Assembly (NCBI GenBank): GCA_025062155.1
Contig: JANXAM010000006.1
Coordinates: 19,106-83,105, forward strand
Direction of reading: 5' to 3'
Source: Gloeomargarita sp. SKYB120
GTDB lineage: Bacteria; Cyanobacteriota; Cyanobacteriia; Gloeomargaritales; Gloeomargaritaceae
DNA length: 64,000 bases
This document shows, one piece after another, positions 55,806 to 63,958 of this stretch. The notes under the pieces were generated by a model, which did no database searches, was not told the origin of the DNA, and saw only the letters and a program-made list of their open reading frames with translations. A program made the translations under genes and the position numbers. Position 1 is the first letter of the stretch. Each line of letters begins with the position of its first letter.

Positions 55806-57476
55806 ATGACCATCACCAACCTGATTCACCTGCGCAACCTGCGAGCTGACATTTTGGGGGGGATTACCACCGCGATTGTTTCCATTCCGTTAGCGCTGAC
55901 GTTCGGCGTGGCGGCAGTGAAAAATCCCGTCGCTGGTTTGTACGGGGCCATCTTTGTCGGGTTTTTCGCAGCCCTGTTTGGCGGGACACCCACCTTGATT
56001 TCCGAACCGACGGGGCCAATGACGGTGGTGATGACCACGATTGCAGCAAGTCTGACGGCGGCCAATCCCGAAAACGGTCTGGCGATGGCCTTTACGGTGG
56101 TGATGCTGGCAGGGTTGTTTCAGGTGGTCTTCGGGGTGTTCAAGCTGGGGAAATATATCACCCTGATGCCCTATAGCGTGATTTCGGGGTTCATGTCGGG
56201 AATCGGGGTTATCTTAATCATCCTGCAAATTGGGCCGTTTTTGGGGCAAGAAACGCCAAAAGGTGGGGTCATCGGTACGTTAAAAGCCCTACCGCAATTG
56301 CTGAGCAATATCGATCCCAATGAAGTTTTTCTCGCCGTATTAGCGCTAGCCATTATCTTTTTGATGCCATCTCGTTGGAAGCAGTTTTGTCCTCCGCAAC
56401 TGCTGGCCCTGATTGTCGGTACATTGGTGTCGTCATTCTTTTTTGCGGATGATGAGATTCGGGTTATTGGTCAAATTCCAGTGGGATTGCCAACCTTAAC
56501 CAGACCTACCTTCACAGTGGAGCAAATAGGCACAATTGTTGTAGATGCATTTATGCTGGCCATCTTGGGCTGTATTGATACGTTACTGACAGCGGTTATT
56601 GCCGATAGTCTAACTCGTACAGAACACGACTCAAATAAGGAACTCATCGGCCAAGGAATTGGTAACTTTTTCGCGGGATTGTGCGGGGGATTGCCGGGTG
56701 CAGGCGCAACGATGGGGACGGTTGTGAATATTCAAACGGGGGCGCAAACGGCGCTTTCGGGCATTACACGGGCGCTGGTTTTGCTGGCTATTGTTGCTGG
56801 GGCTGCCCCCTTGATGAAAGACATTCCCATGGCGGTATTGGCGGGGATTGCGGTGAAAGTGGGAATTGATATTTTGGATTGGAGTTTCCTGAAACGGGCG
56901 CACGTGGTGTCGTTACGGGCCGCACTGATCATGTATATCGTGCTCCTGTTGACGGTGTTTGTGGATTTGATTGTGGCGGTGTTTGTGGGGGTGTTTATCG
57001 CCAATATGCTCACGATTGAACGGTTATCGGAATTGCAATCAAAAGAAGTCAAAACGATTACGGATGCAGACGATGCCATTCATCTCAGTCCCGAAGAAAA
57101 AGCGTTGCTCAATCAGGCGCAGGGTCAAGTGCTGCTGTTTTACCTGAGTGGGCCGATGATTTTTGGAGTGGCGAAGGCCATTGCGCGGGAACATGCGGCC
57201 ATGAATAATGTGGGGGCCATCATCCTGGATTTGACCGATGTGCCGATGCTGGGAGTCACGGCTTGTTTGGCAATTGAAAATATGGTGCTCGAGGCGTTGG
57301 ACAAGGGCCGGGTGGTGTATATCGTGGGGGCGGCGGGACGCACGCGCAGTCGTTTGCAAAAATTTGGTCTGCTCGACCGGTTGCCTGTGGATCATCTGGT
57401 CAGCGACCGCAAATTGGCCCTGCAAAAGGCGCTGGTGGAATTGAATTTGCCGGCAACCGTGGCGGAAGTCAATTAA
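55806..57476 (+). CDS. bicA: Sodium-dependent bicarbonate transporter BicA
   Basis: 556-residue SulP-family transporter, the low-affinity high-flux Na+/HCO3- symporter of cyanobacteria. The membrane domain contains the characteristic FFAALFGGTPTLISEPTGPM, GKYITLMPYSVISGFMSGIG, TEHDSNKELIGQGIGNFFAG and AGATMGTVVNIQTGAQTALS. The cytoplasmic STAS domain (from about residue 430) has FYLSGPMIFGVAKAIAREH and VPMLGVTACLAIENM. Similarity to characterised BicA proteins is strong throughout. The mrp gene row follows after 39 bp on the same strand, which places a Na+ extrusion system with the Na+-driven transporter. Confidence 0.95.
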   Translation: MTITNLIHLRNLRADILGGITTAIVSIPLALTFGVAAVKNPVAGLYGAIFVGFFAALFGGTPTLISEPTGPMTVVMTTIAASLTAANPENGLAMAFTVVMLAGLFQVVFGVFKLGKYITLMPYSVISGFMSGIGVILIILQIGPFLGQETPKGGVIGTLKALPQLLSNIDPNEVFLAVLALAIIFLMPSRWKQFCPPQLLALIVGTLVSSFFFADDEIRVIGQIPVGLPTLTRPTFTVEQIGTIVVDAFMLAILGCIDTLLTAVIADSLTRTEHDSNKELIGQGIGNFFAGLCGGLPGAGATMGTVVNIQTGAQTALSGITRALVLLAIVAGAAPLMKDIPMAVLAGIAVKVGIDILDWSFLKRAHVVSLRAALIMYIVLLLTVFVDLIVAVFVGVFIANMLTIERLSELQSKEVKTITDADDAIHLSPEEKALLNQAQGQVLLFYLSGPMIFGVAKAIAREHAAMNNVGAIILDLTDVPMLGVTACLAIENMVLEALDKGRVVYIVGAAGRTRSRLQKFGLLDRLPVDHLVSDRKLALQKALVELNLPATVAEVN

Positions 57477-57515
57477 AATTCTGGTAACCATCTGCGCAAG
57501 CATCGGAGGGAGGCC

Positions 57516-57854
57516 ATGCTGCTGGAGGCCTGCGTGTTCAGCACGATTTTGCTGGGTTTTTGGGGCATGCTGTTCAAGCAAAATTTACTGATGAAAACCA
57601 TCGCGATGGATGTCATGAGTACGGGGGTTGTAGCCTACTATGTGCTGGCGGGCGGGCGCAAGGGCCTGTTTACCCCCATTTTCCAACCAGGACGCGCGGT
57701 GGATTACGCAGACCCAGTGCCCCAGGCGGTGATTCTGACGGCGATTGTGATTGGCCTATCGATCCAGGCGCTCATGCTCGTCGCAGTCATGAAACTATCC
57801 CGAGATTACCCAACCCTGCAGGTGCGGGATATTGAAACCAAAAATATGCCATGA
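57516..57854 (+). CDS. mrpC: Mrp antiporter subunit C (NuoK-like)
   Basis: 112-residue three-span membrane protein of the MnhC/NuoK family, part of the Mrp Na+/H+ antiporter. The pattern of span 1 (CVFSTILLGFWGML), the NLLMKTIAMDVMSTGVVAYY span and the PVPQAVILTAIVIGLSIQAL span is typical; the last motif is the MnhC signature region. GGAGGGAGG precedes the ATG. It overlaps mrpD by 4 bp (ATGA). Confidence 0.85.
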   Translation: MLLEACVFSTILLGFWGMLFKQNLLMKTIAMDVMSTGVVAYYVLAGGRKGLFTPIFQPGRAVDYADPVPQAVILTAIVIGLSIQALMLVAVMKLSRDYPTLQVRDIETKNMP

Positions 57855-59284
57855 ATACGCTGACAATTGGCTGGTTGGCTGGGGCGTTTTTTCTGGCATT
57901 TACCACCTATCTCATTCCCCGTTTTGCCAAAGTATTGAGCTGTTTGGGTGCCGTTTTTTCCTTGGGTTATGGGCTGGCTCTAGCGGCAATAAAAACACCC
58001 GTTTCACTCCGTTTGTTAGATAACTTTGGAGTGAGCTTATTGCTAGACGAGTTGACGGTTTTTTTTGTTCTCACCAATGCCCTGATTACCCTGGCGGTAG
58101 TGTTGACGACGTGGGAAACGGATAGAACGCCGTTCTTTTTTGCCCAGTTGCTGACCCTGCACGGCAGCTTGAATGTGGCATTTGCCGTAACGGATTGGGT
58201 GAGTCTGTATGTGGCGTTGGAGGTCGTGGCTATTTCGGCCTTTCTGCTCATCACCTATTCGCGCCAGGAACGGGTGCTCTGGGTGGGGCTGCGCTACTTG
58301 TTCGTGAGTAATGTGGCGATGTTGTTTTACCTAGTGGGAGCGGTGTTGGTTTATGAGGCGCACCATTCGTTTGATTTTGGCGGTCTGCGGGTGGCTCCCC
58401 CAGAGGCGGTGGCGTTACTGCTGCTGGGATTGCTGGTCAAAGGGGGGGTGTTTCTGCTGGGGTTTTGGTTGCCAATGACCCACGCGGAGGCGGAAGCGCC
58501 TGTGTCGGCTCTGTTGTCTGGGGTGGTGGTCAAGGCGGCCCTGCTCCCGCTGTTGCGCTGTAGTCTGCTCATGCCAGAGGTGGAATCCCTGGTGCGCGGT
58601 GTCGGGGTGGCAACGGCTGTACTGGGTGTGGTCTATGCGCTTGGGGAACGGGACGTAAAACGGTTGCTGGCCTGGAGCACGGTGTCGCAGGTGGGGTTTG
58701 TTCTGGCAGCGCCGTCGGTAGGTGGGTTCTACGCCCTGAGTCATGGGTTGAGCAAGGCGGCGCTCTTTCTGGTGGCGGGACGGTTGCCGAGTCGCCAGTT
58801 GCCCCAATTGCGAGCGCAAGGGGTGAGTTGGTCGTTGGGGTTACCCTGGGGATTGGCCAGCCTGTCTATGATGGGGTTTCCTGGGCTGGCGGGGTTTGGA
58901 GCCAAGGTGTTGACAATGCAACAGTTATGGCCCTGGCAAACGGGGCTGATGTCAGCAGCGGCGGTGGGCACGGCGGTGGTCTATGGGCATTTGCTGTTCG
59001 TCCCGTGGCGCTGGTCGGGGGAATCCCCATCGTCCGGGCTGCAGGGAGCCTTGGCAGTGTTGCTCGGGGGTCTGATGCTGGCCAATGGGGTTGATCTGGG
59101 CGTCTTTACAGGAAGTGAAATGGGCAAAGCACTACTCACCATCGCCCTAGGTTGGGGATTATATTGGGGGGTGAGTCGTTGGTGGAGCCTGCCCTTGCCC
59201 CACGCGGGCGAACGGTTGGAGCATCTACTGGGGATGATGAGCCTAGGGCTGGTGGTGTTGTTTTGGTGGGTCTGGGCATGGTAG
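57851..59284 (+). CDS. mrpD: Mrp antiporter subunit D (proton-translocating, NuoN/L-like)
   Basis: 477-residue multispan protein of the proton-conducting NuoL/M/N family. Seen are TDWVSLYVALEVVAISAFLL (the Glu of TM5), GLLVKGGVFLLGFWLPMTHAEAEAPVSALLSG (the Lys and the H/P pattern of TM7), and ALGERDVKRLLAWSTVSQVGFVL with its Lys. These form the ion path. It is the only large proton-translocating subunit gene here; an MrpA N-terminal counterpart is absent. mrpE overlaps its end by 7 bp. Confidence 0.88.
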   Translation: MNTLTIGWLAGAFFLAFTTYLIPRFAKVLSCLGAVFSLGYGLALAAIKTPVSLRLLDNFGVSLLLDELTVFFVLTNALITLAVVLTTWETDRTPFFFAQLLTLHGSLNVAFAVTDWVSLYVALEVVAISAFLLITYSRQERVLWVGLRYLFVSNVAMLFYLVGAVLVYEAHHSFDFGGLRVAPPEAVALLLLGLLVKGGVFLLGFWLPMTHAEAEAPVSALLSGVVVKAALLPLLRCSLLMPEVESLVRGVGVATAVLGVVYALGERDVKRLLAWSTVSQVGFVLAAPSVGGFYALSHGLSKAALFLVAGRLPSRQLPQLRAQGVSWSLGLPWGLASLSMMGFPGLAGFGAKVLTMQQLWPWQTGLMSAAAVGTAVVYGHLLFVPWRWSGESPSSGLQGALAVLLGGLMLANGVDLGVFTGSEMGKALLTIALGWGLYWGVSRWWSLPLPHAGERLEHLLGMMSLGLVVLFWWVWAW

Positions 59285-59652
59285 GAACCATTTTGCTGCG
59301 TTTGCTGGTCTGGTTTCTGCTGACGGCGAATTTCAGCGGCGAAAATATCCTGCTGGGGGTGCTGGTGGCGGTGCTGTTGCCCCGAGGTCGGCGGCTGCCC
59401 CAACGCTGGCCGGAATTGCTGCAAGGGATATGGCGAATTGTAAGGGCGATTCCCCAAGCCTACCGGGAGGCGCTGGAAATGATGCTGGTGCCCCATCACC
59501 GGGAGGTCGTCAGGATGGACCCCGTGACATCGCCCCGCACGCCAGGGTTGGTGTTTCTGGACATCTTCTACATCACCTTCACGCCTAAGACCATCGTGCT
59601 GAACCAGCGGGAAGGGGGTTACGTGGTGCATTACCTGGAGCCAGGCCAATGA
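59278..59652 (+). CDS. mrpE: Mrp antiporter subunit E
   Basis: 124-residue MnhE-family protein with an N-terminal hydrophobic region (LLRLLVWFLLTANFSGENIL LG...) and the characteristic C-terminal part PGLVFLDIFYITFTPKTIVL followed by VVHYLEPGQ. The ATG at 59278 lies 7 bp inside the end of mrpD; upstream in-frame codons belong to the overlap. Its stop overlaps the mrpF start by ATGA. Confidence 0.82.
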   Translation: MVGTILLRLLVWFLLTANFSGENILLGVLVAVLLPRGRRLPQRWPELLQGIWRIVRAIPQAYREALEMMLVPHHREVVRMDPVTSPRTPGLVFLDIFYITFTPKTIVLNQREGGYVVHYLEPGQ

Positions 59653-59915
59653 CGCTGTTGCAGGGGGTCCTGTGGGGGATGATTGCCGCGTTTTGGTTGC
59701 CGCTGTATCCGACGCTGCGCCGGGGCGACATTTGGGAAGTGATGCTGGCGCTGTCGAGTGTGGCGACCAAGTCATCGTTGATCCTGCTGATGGTGTCGGT
59801 CATCCGGGATGACTGGATGATGGGTCTAGTGGGCGTGATTACCTTGAGCGTGGGGAATGCAGGGTTCATGTTGCTGGCGCATCTGCTGCGACGCCTAGGG
59901 CAAACGGGAGGCTAG
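59649..59915 (+). CDS. mrpF: Mrp antiporter subunit F-like protein
   Basis: 88-residue protein with three hydrophobic stretches, in the position and size of MnhF/MrpF. The motif around RRGDIWEVMLALSSVATKSS corresponds loosely to the conserved GP...DRVVALDxxxT segment but is diverged. Assignment rests on size, topology and place between mrpE and mrpG. The gene overlaps mrpE by 4 bp. Confidence 0.7.
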   Translation: MTLLQGVLWGMIAAFWLPLYPTLRRGDIWEVMLALSSVATKSSLILLMVSVIRDDWMMGLVGVITLSVGNAGFMLLAHLLRRLGQTGG

Positions 59916-59918
59916 TTT

Positions 59919-60224
59919 ATGGTCGAGGTGGTGAGCGGGATTGGCTTGGGGGTCGGACTGTGGTTCTGGTTTTGGGGGACGCCGGTGCTCTTGACACGCC
60001 ACTCCATCCTGTTCAAACTGCACCATTTGTCGGTAGCGGATACGCTGGGTTCGATGGCAATCATGGCGGGGTTGCTGGTGCGCCGTCCTCGGGAGTGGCC
60101 CTTGCTGGTGCTGGCGGTTCTCTCGCTGGTGATGTGGAATACGGTGCTGGGGTACGTGCTGGCCTACTGCGCAAGCGCCCATCAGCCCGTGTCGGTGGAG
60201 ACGCCCGATGGACCCAACCATTGA
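59919..60224 (+). CDS. mrpG: Mrp antiporter subunit G
   Basis: 101-residue three-span protein of the MnhG family. The signature is FKLHHLSVADTLGSMAIMAG, matching the RxHaxxxadTLG motif of MrpG, preceded by a short span and followed by another. It starts 3 bp after the mrpF stop and overlaps the next gene by 17 bp. Confidence 0.82.
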   Translation: MVEVVSGIGLGVGLWFWFWGTPVLLTRHSILFKLHHLSVADTLGSMAIMAGLLVRRPREWPLLVLAVLSLVMWNTVLGYVLAYCASAHQPVSVETPDGPNH

Positions 60225-60744
60225 AGTCATTGCCCTGCTGCTCCCCTTGACCGCGGGATTGCTGGTGGCGGAGACCAATCCTTACCGGGCACTGGTGATC
60301 CGGGGGATGTTTGGGGCGATGTCATCCCTGCTGTACGGGTTGCTGGGGGCGGCGGATGTGGCTTTGACGGAAGCCTTGGTGGGGACATTGCTGGCGGTGA
60401 TTCTGTATGCAGTGGCCGTGCGGTCGTCCCTAGTGGTGCGGTTGGGTGTGTTGCAGCAGGATTTCCAAGCGGCGGCGCCGGAGTGGGTAACCCTGACAAC
60501 GGCATTGCGGCAAGCGTTCAAATCCTGGCATATGCAGGTGGAATGGGTGCCCTACGAGCAATCCCAGGCGTTGGAGCGGGCGCTAGCGGAGCGAGAAGTC
60601 CACGGGATTTGCACTCGCTCGCCAACGGCGGTGATTCAGGCTAAAACCCGCGTGTACCGACTGTACGAAATCCTGCAACAAGAAGGGGTTGTACCCATTG
60701 TGATGTATGACCAACCAGTGACCAGCTCGGAGGAACCCCGATGA
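60208..60744 (+). CDS. DUF4040 (MrpA C-terminal/MbhD-like) protein with extra soluble domain
   Basis: 178-residue protein. Residues 1-75 form three spans with the DUF4040 pattern (VIRGMFGAMSSLLYGLLGAADVALTEALVGTLLAVILYA), as in the C-terminus of MrpA and in MbhD of membrane hydrogenases. Residues 85-178 are soluble and charged (LRQAFKSWHMQVEWVPYEQS, VHGICTRSPTAVIQAKTRVY), a domain not part of usual DUF4040 proteins and not recognised. It may take the place of MrpA's C-terminal part. It overlaps mrpG by 17 bp and mrpB by 4 bp. Confidence 0.75.
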   Translation: MDPTIEVIALLLPLTAGLLVAETNPYRALVIRGMFGAMSSLLYGLLGAADVALTEALVGTLLAVILYAVAVRSSLVVRLGVLQQDFQAAAPEWVTLTTALRQAFKSWHMQVEWVPYEQSQALERALAEREVHGICTRSPTAVIQAKTRVYRLYEILQQEGVVPIVMYDQPVTSSEEPR

Positions 60745-61373
60745 TGAAATGGCTGTACGTCCTGGCGGGCTTAGCGTTTGGGGTCAAGATGGTGGTGCTG
60801 CCCCATCCGGTTACACCGTCGCCCCTAGCCATCGTGGAAGCCTTGGTGCAAGATGCTCAGGTTCCCAACACCGTAGCCACAGTTATTCTGCGCAATCGCC
60901 TGTTTGATACGGTGTCGGAGGTGATTGTATTTACGATTGCCATTTTGGGGGTGCATGCGTTGATGGCGAATGAACGTCCCTTGTCCCACGTTCATCAGGT
61001 GACGGATGCACCGTCGGTGGTGTTGGCCCAGGTGGGGGCGATGATCAGCGCGCTGGTGGGGGTGGAACTAGCGGTGCGCGGGCACCTGAGTCCAGGTGGA
61101 GGCTTCGCTGCTGGTGTAGCGGGTGGCACAGCCATTGGCTTGGTGGCGATGACGTCCCCGCCGGAAGCGCTCCAACGCCTTTACCAACGGTGGCATGCGG
61201 CGACCTGGGAAAAACTGGCGGTGGTGGCGTTTATAGTTATCGCTGTACTAACGCTGTTGCGCTGGGAGGGGAGCTGGACCATTCCCTTGCTCAATGTGCT
61301 GGTGGCGATCAAGGTGACGTTGGGTTCTTGGGCGATGGTGCTGGTGTTTATCCGCTATCGGGGGTTGTTGTAA
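60741..61373 (+). CDS. mrpB: Mrp antiporter subunit B
   Basis: 210-residue MnhB-domain protein. The N-terminal half has TVSEVIVFTIAILGVHALM, corresponding to the MbhE-like end of MrpA, and the C-terminal half the MnhB signature RGHLSPGGGFAAGVAGGTAI. So the chain joins an MrpA-tail-like segment to MrpB. It is the last gene of the bicA-mrp row; its ATG overlaps the preceding TGA (ATGATGA). Confidence 0.83.
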   Translation: MMKWLYVLAGLAFGVKMVVLPHPVTPSPLAIVEALVQDAQVPNTVATVILRNRLFDTVSEVIVFTIAILGVHALMANERPLSHVHQVTDAPSVVLAQVGAMISALVGVELAVRGHLSPGGGFAAGVAGGTAIGLVAMTSPPEALQRLYQRWHAATWEKLAVVAFIVIAVLTLLRWEGSWTIPLLNVLVAIKVTLGSWAMVLVFIRYRGLL

Positions 61374-61410
61374 CGCACTAGACTAGGAAACGGATACAGA
61401 AGGGATGGGC

Positions 61411-62169
61411 ATGGGCGAGCAGTGGTTAGAGTGGGGCCAGTCCCAGGTGTTGATCCCGCCGGCGCCAAGGGGAATCATCCACTTTTTGGGCGGGGCGTTT
61501 GCGGGGGCCTTACCCCAGTGGAGCTATCGCCAGTTGTTGGAAGGGTTGGCCCAGCGGGGGTACATCATTGTGACCCAATCGGTGATTCCCAATCTGGACC
61601 ACCGGGGGTTGGCAGCCCAGGCGTACCGGCAATTCCAAGAGGTAATGCAGGGTCTCACGTTGCCGTCGAATTTGCCAGTCTATGGCCTGGGGCACAGCTT
61701 GGGCTGCAAATTGCACCTGCTGATTGGTTGTTTATTTCCGGTGGAACGGGCGGGGCATATCCTGATGAGCTACAACAATTTCGGGTTACAGCGGGCCTTG
61801 CCCTGGCTAGAAAACTTGCGTCACGTGCCGGTGTTAGACCAGTTGCCGGTGGAATTTAGCCCGTCTCCCAAAGAAACCCTAGACTTTATTCAGCGGCGGT
61901 ATCGGGTTGCTAAAAACGTGTTGATTCGCTTTAGCCATGACCGCCTCGACGAGACGCCCCAGTTGGTCGAAATCCTGCAGCAGAAGTTTCCAGAGGGATT
62001 ACGGGTGCATTACCTACCGGGCAATCACTCCACGCCCCTAGGGCTAGAGGTCAACTGGGAACCGGCGCGGGCGTTCAGTCCCTTGGATGCGCTGGGGCAA
62101 TGGTGTAAGGAGTGGGTGTACCGCGACCTGCTGACTTTGGAACGGGTGATTGCTGGGAGTTTAGCCTAG
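61411..62169 (+). CDS. DUF1350 family alpha/beta-hydrolase-like protein
   Basis: 252-residue protein of the DUF1350 family shared by cyanobacteria and plastids. It has an alpha/beta-hydrolase look: IIHFLGGAFAGALPQWSYRQLL, VYGLGHSLGCKLHLLIG (nucleophile elbow GHSLG with Ser), and a late HYLPGNHSTPLG with a candidate catalytic His. The biological substrate is unknown. The ATG at 61411 has GAAGGG at 6 nt; an ATG 6 nt earlier is in frame. It is followed 2 bp later by a transporter gene. Confidence 0.87.
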   Translation: MGEQWLEWGQSQVLIPPAPRGIIHFLGGAFAGALPQWSYRQLLEGLAQRGYIIVTQSVIPNLDHRGLAAQAYRQFQEVMQGLTLPSNLPVYGLGHSLGCKLHLLIGCLFPVERAGHILMSYNNFGLQRALPWLENLRHVPVLDQLPVEFSPSPKETLDFIQRRYRVAKNVLIRFSHDRLDETPQLVEILQQKFPEGLRVHYLPGNHSTPLGLEVNWEPARAFSPLDALGQWCKEWVYRDLLTLERVIAGSLA

Positions 62170-62171
62170 GG

Positions 62172-63617
62172 ATGGGATTCGGCATTGGGGTTTTGTTTGC
62201 GGTCGCCGTGGCGTTGATGGTGGCGCGAGTATTGCCGGCGTTACTAGCCTTGCCGTTGCTGGCGACTGGGATGGGATTGGTGGCGATAGCAGGCGGTCAA
62301 CTCACCTGGAACGACTTGTTTTTGGGGATTTGGGTGGACGGGAGTTTGCGGCTGGCGGAACCCATGGTGCTGGCGATGCTGGGGGGAATGCTCAGCAGTT
62401 GGCTGCAAAAGACAGGCATTGCCCAGCAGTTGGTACGGGGAGGCGCAGAATTGGCGGGGGACCGGCCTTGGCTATTGTCCGTGCTATTGCTGGGCCTGGT
62501 GGCAGTGCTGTTTTCGGTCGTTGGCGGCCTGGGGGCGGTGATCATGGTAGCGACGGTGGTGCTCCCCATCCTGCAGGCGTTGGGTCTCCGAGACTACCTA
62601 TGCGCAGGCATTCTGCTGTTCGGGATTAGCTTGGGGGGGTTGCTGAATCCGGGCAACTGGGCGGTCTATAAAACGGTGCTGGGGTTGAGCGATGCAGACG
62701 TCAGCCGCTATGCCTTGAGCGTTTGCGGGGTCATGGCCATCGGCGCTGTGATATTTACTGGCGTGGAGTTGTGGCGTACCCGGCTGTTGACCTGGTCGGG
62801 CTGGCGCTGGCGGTCGTTGACGTGGCCGGGGCTGGCGGGTGTGGCATTCTGGGGCTTAGGGCGCATGACGCTACCGGGTTGGCGCTGGCTGGTGGGCTGG
62901 GGTTTGACCATTTGCGTCCTGATCGGGCTGGTGCAAGGTTGGCGACGCTGGGGACAGCAACCGCAGTTGGCCTGGTACGCCTATCTCACCCCTTTAGTGC
63001 CGCTGTTGCTGATTGTGGGGTTTGGTATCCCATTTATTCCCGCCTTTCTGCTGGGCTTGGCCTATGGATTTGCCGTGACCCTGCGCCGGGGGAGCGTGAA
63101 CCTGTTGACCGGGGCTTTGCTGGAGGGTACAGCGAGCGTGGCTGCCGCGGTGGTGTTGCTCATAGGCGTGGGCATGACCTTGAGCGCTGTGCTGGGGCCG
63201 ACCAAGACGGGCGCGGCTGCTGCGTGGTACACCCAAAATCCTGAAACGGTCTGGCCCATCTTGGCGGCAGTGCAACCCTTGTTAACCCCTTGGATTCCCA
63301 CCGCACCACTGGGTTACGTCGTGGGATTTGCCTTGCTGGCACCGCTGGCATTGTACCGGGGACCTTTGAACATTTGGGGTTTAGGCTACGGCATGGGGGG
63401 TGTGCTGCTCAGCGCTGGTTTACCTGCAGGAGCCGTCATGGGCGTGTTGATGTCCTTGGGCGTGATTCAAGGCGTGTGCGACCCCACCAACACCCACAAC
63501 GTCTGGCTGGCGAACGCTGTCGGCGCCGATGTCAATCTCCTGTTGCGCAAAACGTTTCCCTACGCCTGGGGGATTGCCGTGGTGGGGTTGCTCCTAGCGG
63601 CTGGTCGCTATTTTTAA
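62172..63617 (+). CDS. Secondary transporter, ion-transporter superfamily type
   Basis: 481-residue membrane protein with about 11-12 spans. The pattern VLAMLGGMLSSWLQKTGIAQQLVRGGAELAGDRP, then VVGGLGAVIMVATVVLPILQALG and a late GVIQGVCDPTNTHNVWLANAVG suggests the ion-transporter superfamily (CitMHS/DcuC/GntP/NhaC-like); I cannot name the family or substrate. With bicA and mrp upstream, a Na+- or H+-coupled anion carrier is plausible. The ATG at 62172 lies 2 bp after the DUF1350 stop; 20 more codons are open but overlap that gene. Confidence 0.72.
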   Translation: MGFGIGVLFAVAVALMVARVLPALLALPLLATGMGLVAIAGGQLTWNDLFLGIWVDGSLRLAEPMVLAMLGGMLSSWLQKTGIAQQLVRGGAELAGDRPWLLSVLLLGLVAVLFSVVGGLGAVIMVATVVLPILQALGLRDYLCAGILLFGISLGGLLNPGNWAVYKTVLGLSDADVSRYALSVCGVMAIGAVIFTGVELWRTRLLTWSGWRWRSLTWPGLAGVAFWGLGRMTLPGWRWLVGWGLTICVLIGLVQGWRRWGQQPQLAWYAYLTPLVPLLLIVGFGIPFIPAFLLGLAYGFAVTLRRGSVNLLTGALLEGTASVAAAVVLLIGVGMTLSAVLGPTKTGAAAAWYTQNPETVWPILAAVQPLLTPWIPTAPLGYVVGFALLAPLALYRGPLNIWGLGYGMGGVLLSAGLPAGAVMGVLMSLGVIQGVCDPTNTHNVWLANAVGADVNLLLRKTFPYAWGIAVVGLLLAAGRYF

Positions 63618-63823
63618 TTGCTAGCGGCTTAGCGAAACCATCTTGCCCGCAGATTCTGGTTCAAACACATAGCTATCTGTACGGAAGATTCCTATGTGTA
63701 TTGCATTATCCTGAAGGGGGGAGTAAATCGGGCATGCAATTGATATCGCAGCCGAAGTCTCCACTTACTGGAGAAATCTAAAATAGGCAGGAAGGGTTAG
63801 GGTTGGCTTGGCTGGAACTCCCT
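63618..63823. other. Intergenic region with inverted repeat
   Basis: 206 bp without a gene. A perfect 8-bp inverted repeat, ACACATAG (63665-63672) and CTATGTGT (63692-63699), with a 19-nt loop lies 48 bp after the transporter stop; no T run follows it. The rest shows nothing recognisable. Confidence 0.4.
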
Positions 63824-63958
63824 ATGGACCGTAAAGAACTGATTAACGCTCTGCAGCCGGAAAGAATGATTGTCAAACCTGGACATAAAATTAAGCTGAA
63901 AGACCTTGACCCAGCTTATACTGGCAAGCTCACCAAGGAATAAGCTAGGGAGATTTTA
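63824..63958 (+). pseudogene. Polyphosphate kinase 2 (ppk2) 5' fragment, disrupted
   Basis: The ATG at 63824 opens a frame whose residues 15-34 (MIVKPGHKIKLKDLDPAYTG) match the N-terminal motif of PPK2-family polyphosphate kinases, followed by KLTKE. A TAA at 63941 ends it after 39 codons. In the same frame beyond it AREIL continues the family pattern KExAREIL, so the TAA looks like a nonsense change of one codon. A few codons later repeat copy C begins and the window ends. The gene is inactivated by the stop, the insertion, or both. Confidence 0.65.

Noticed and set aside
60208..60744. Reading the DUF4040 protein as a truncated pseudogene of mrpA
   Set aside because: The frame is intact, overlaps both neighbours properly, and has a defined C-terminal domain; it looks like a functional separate subunit.
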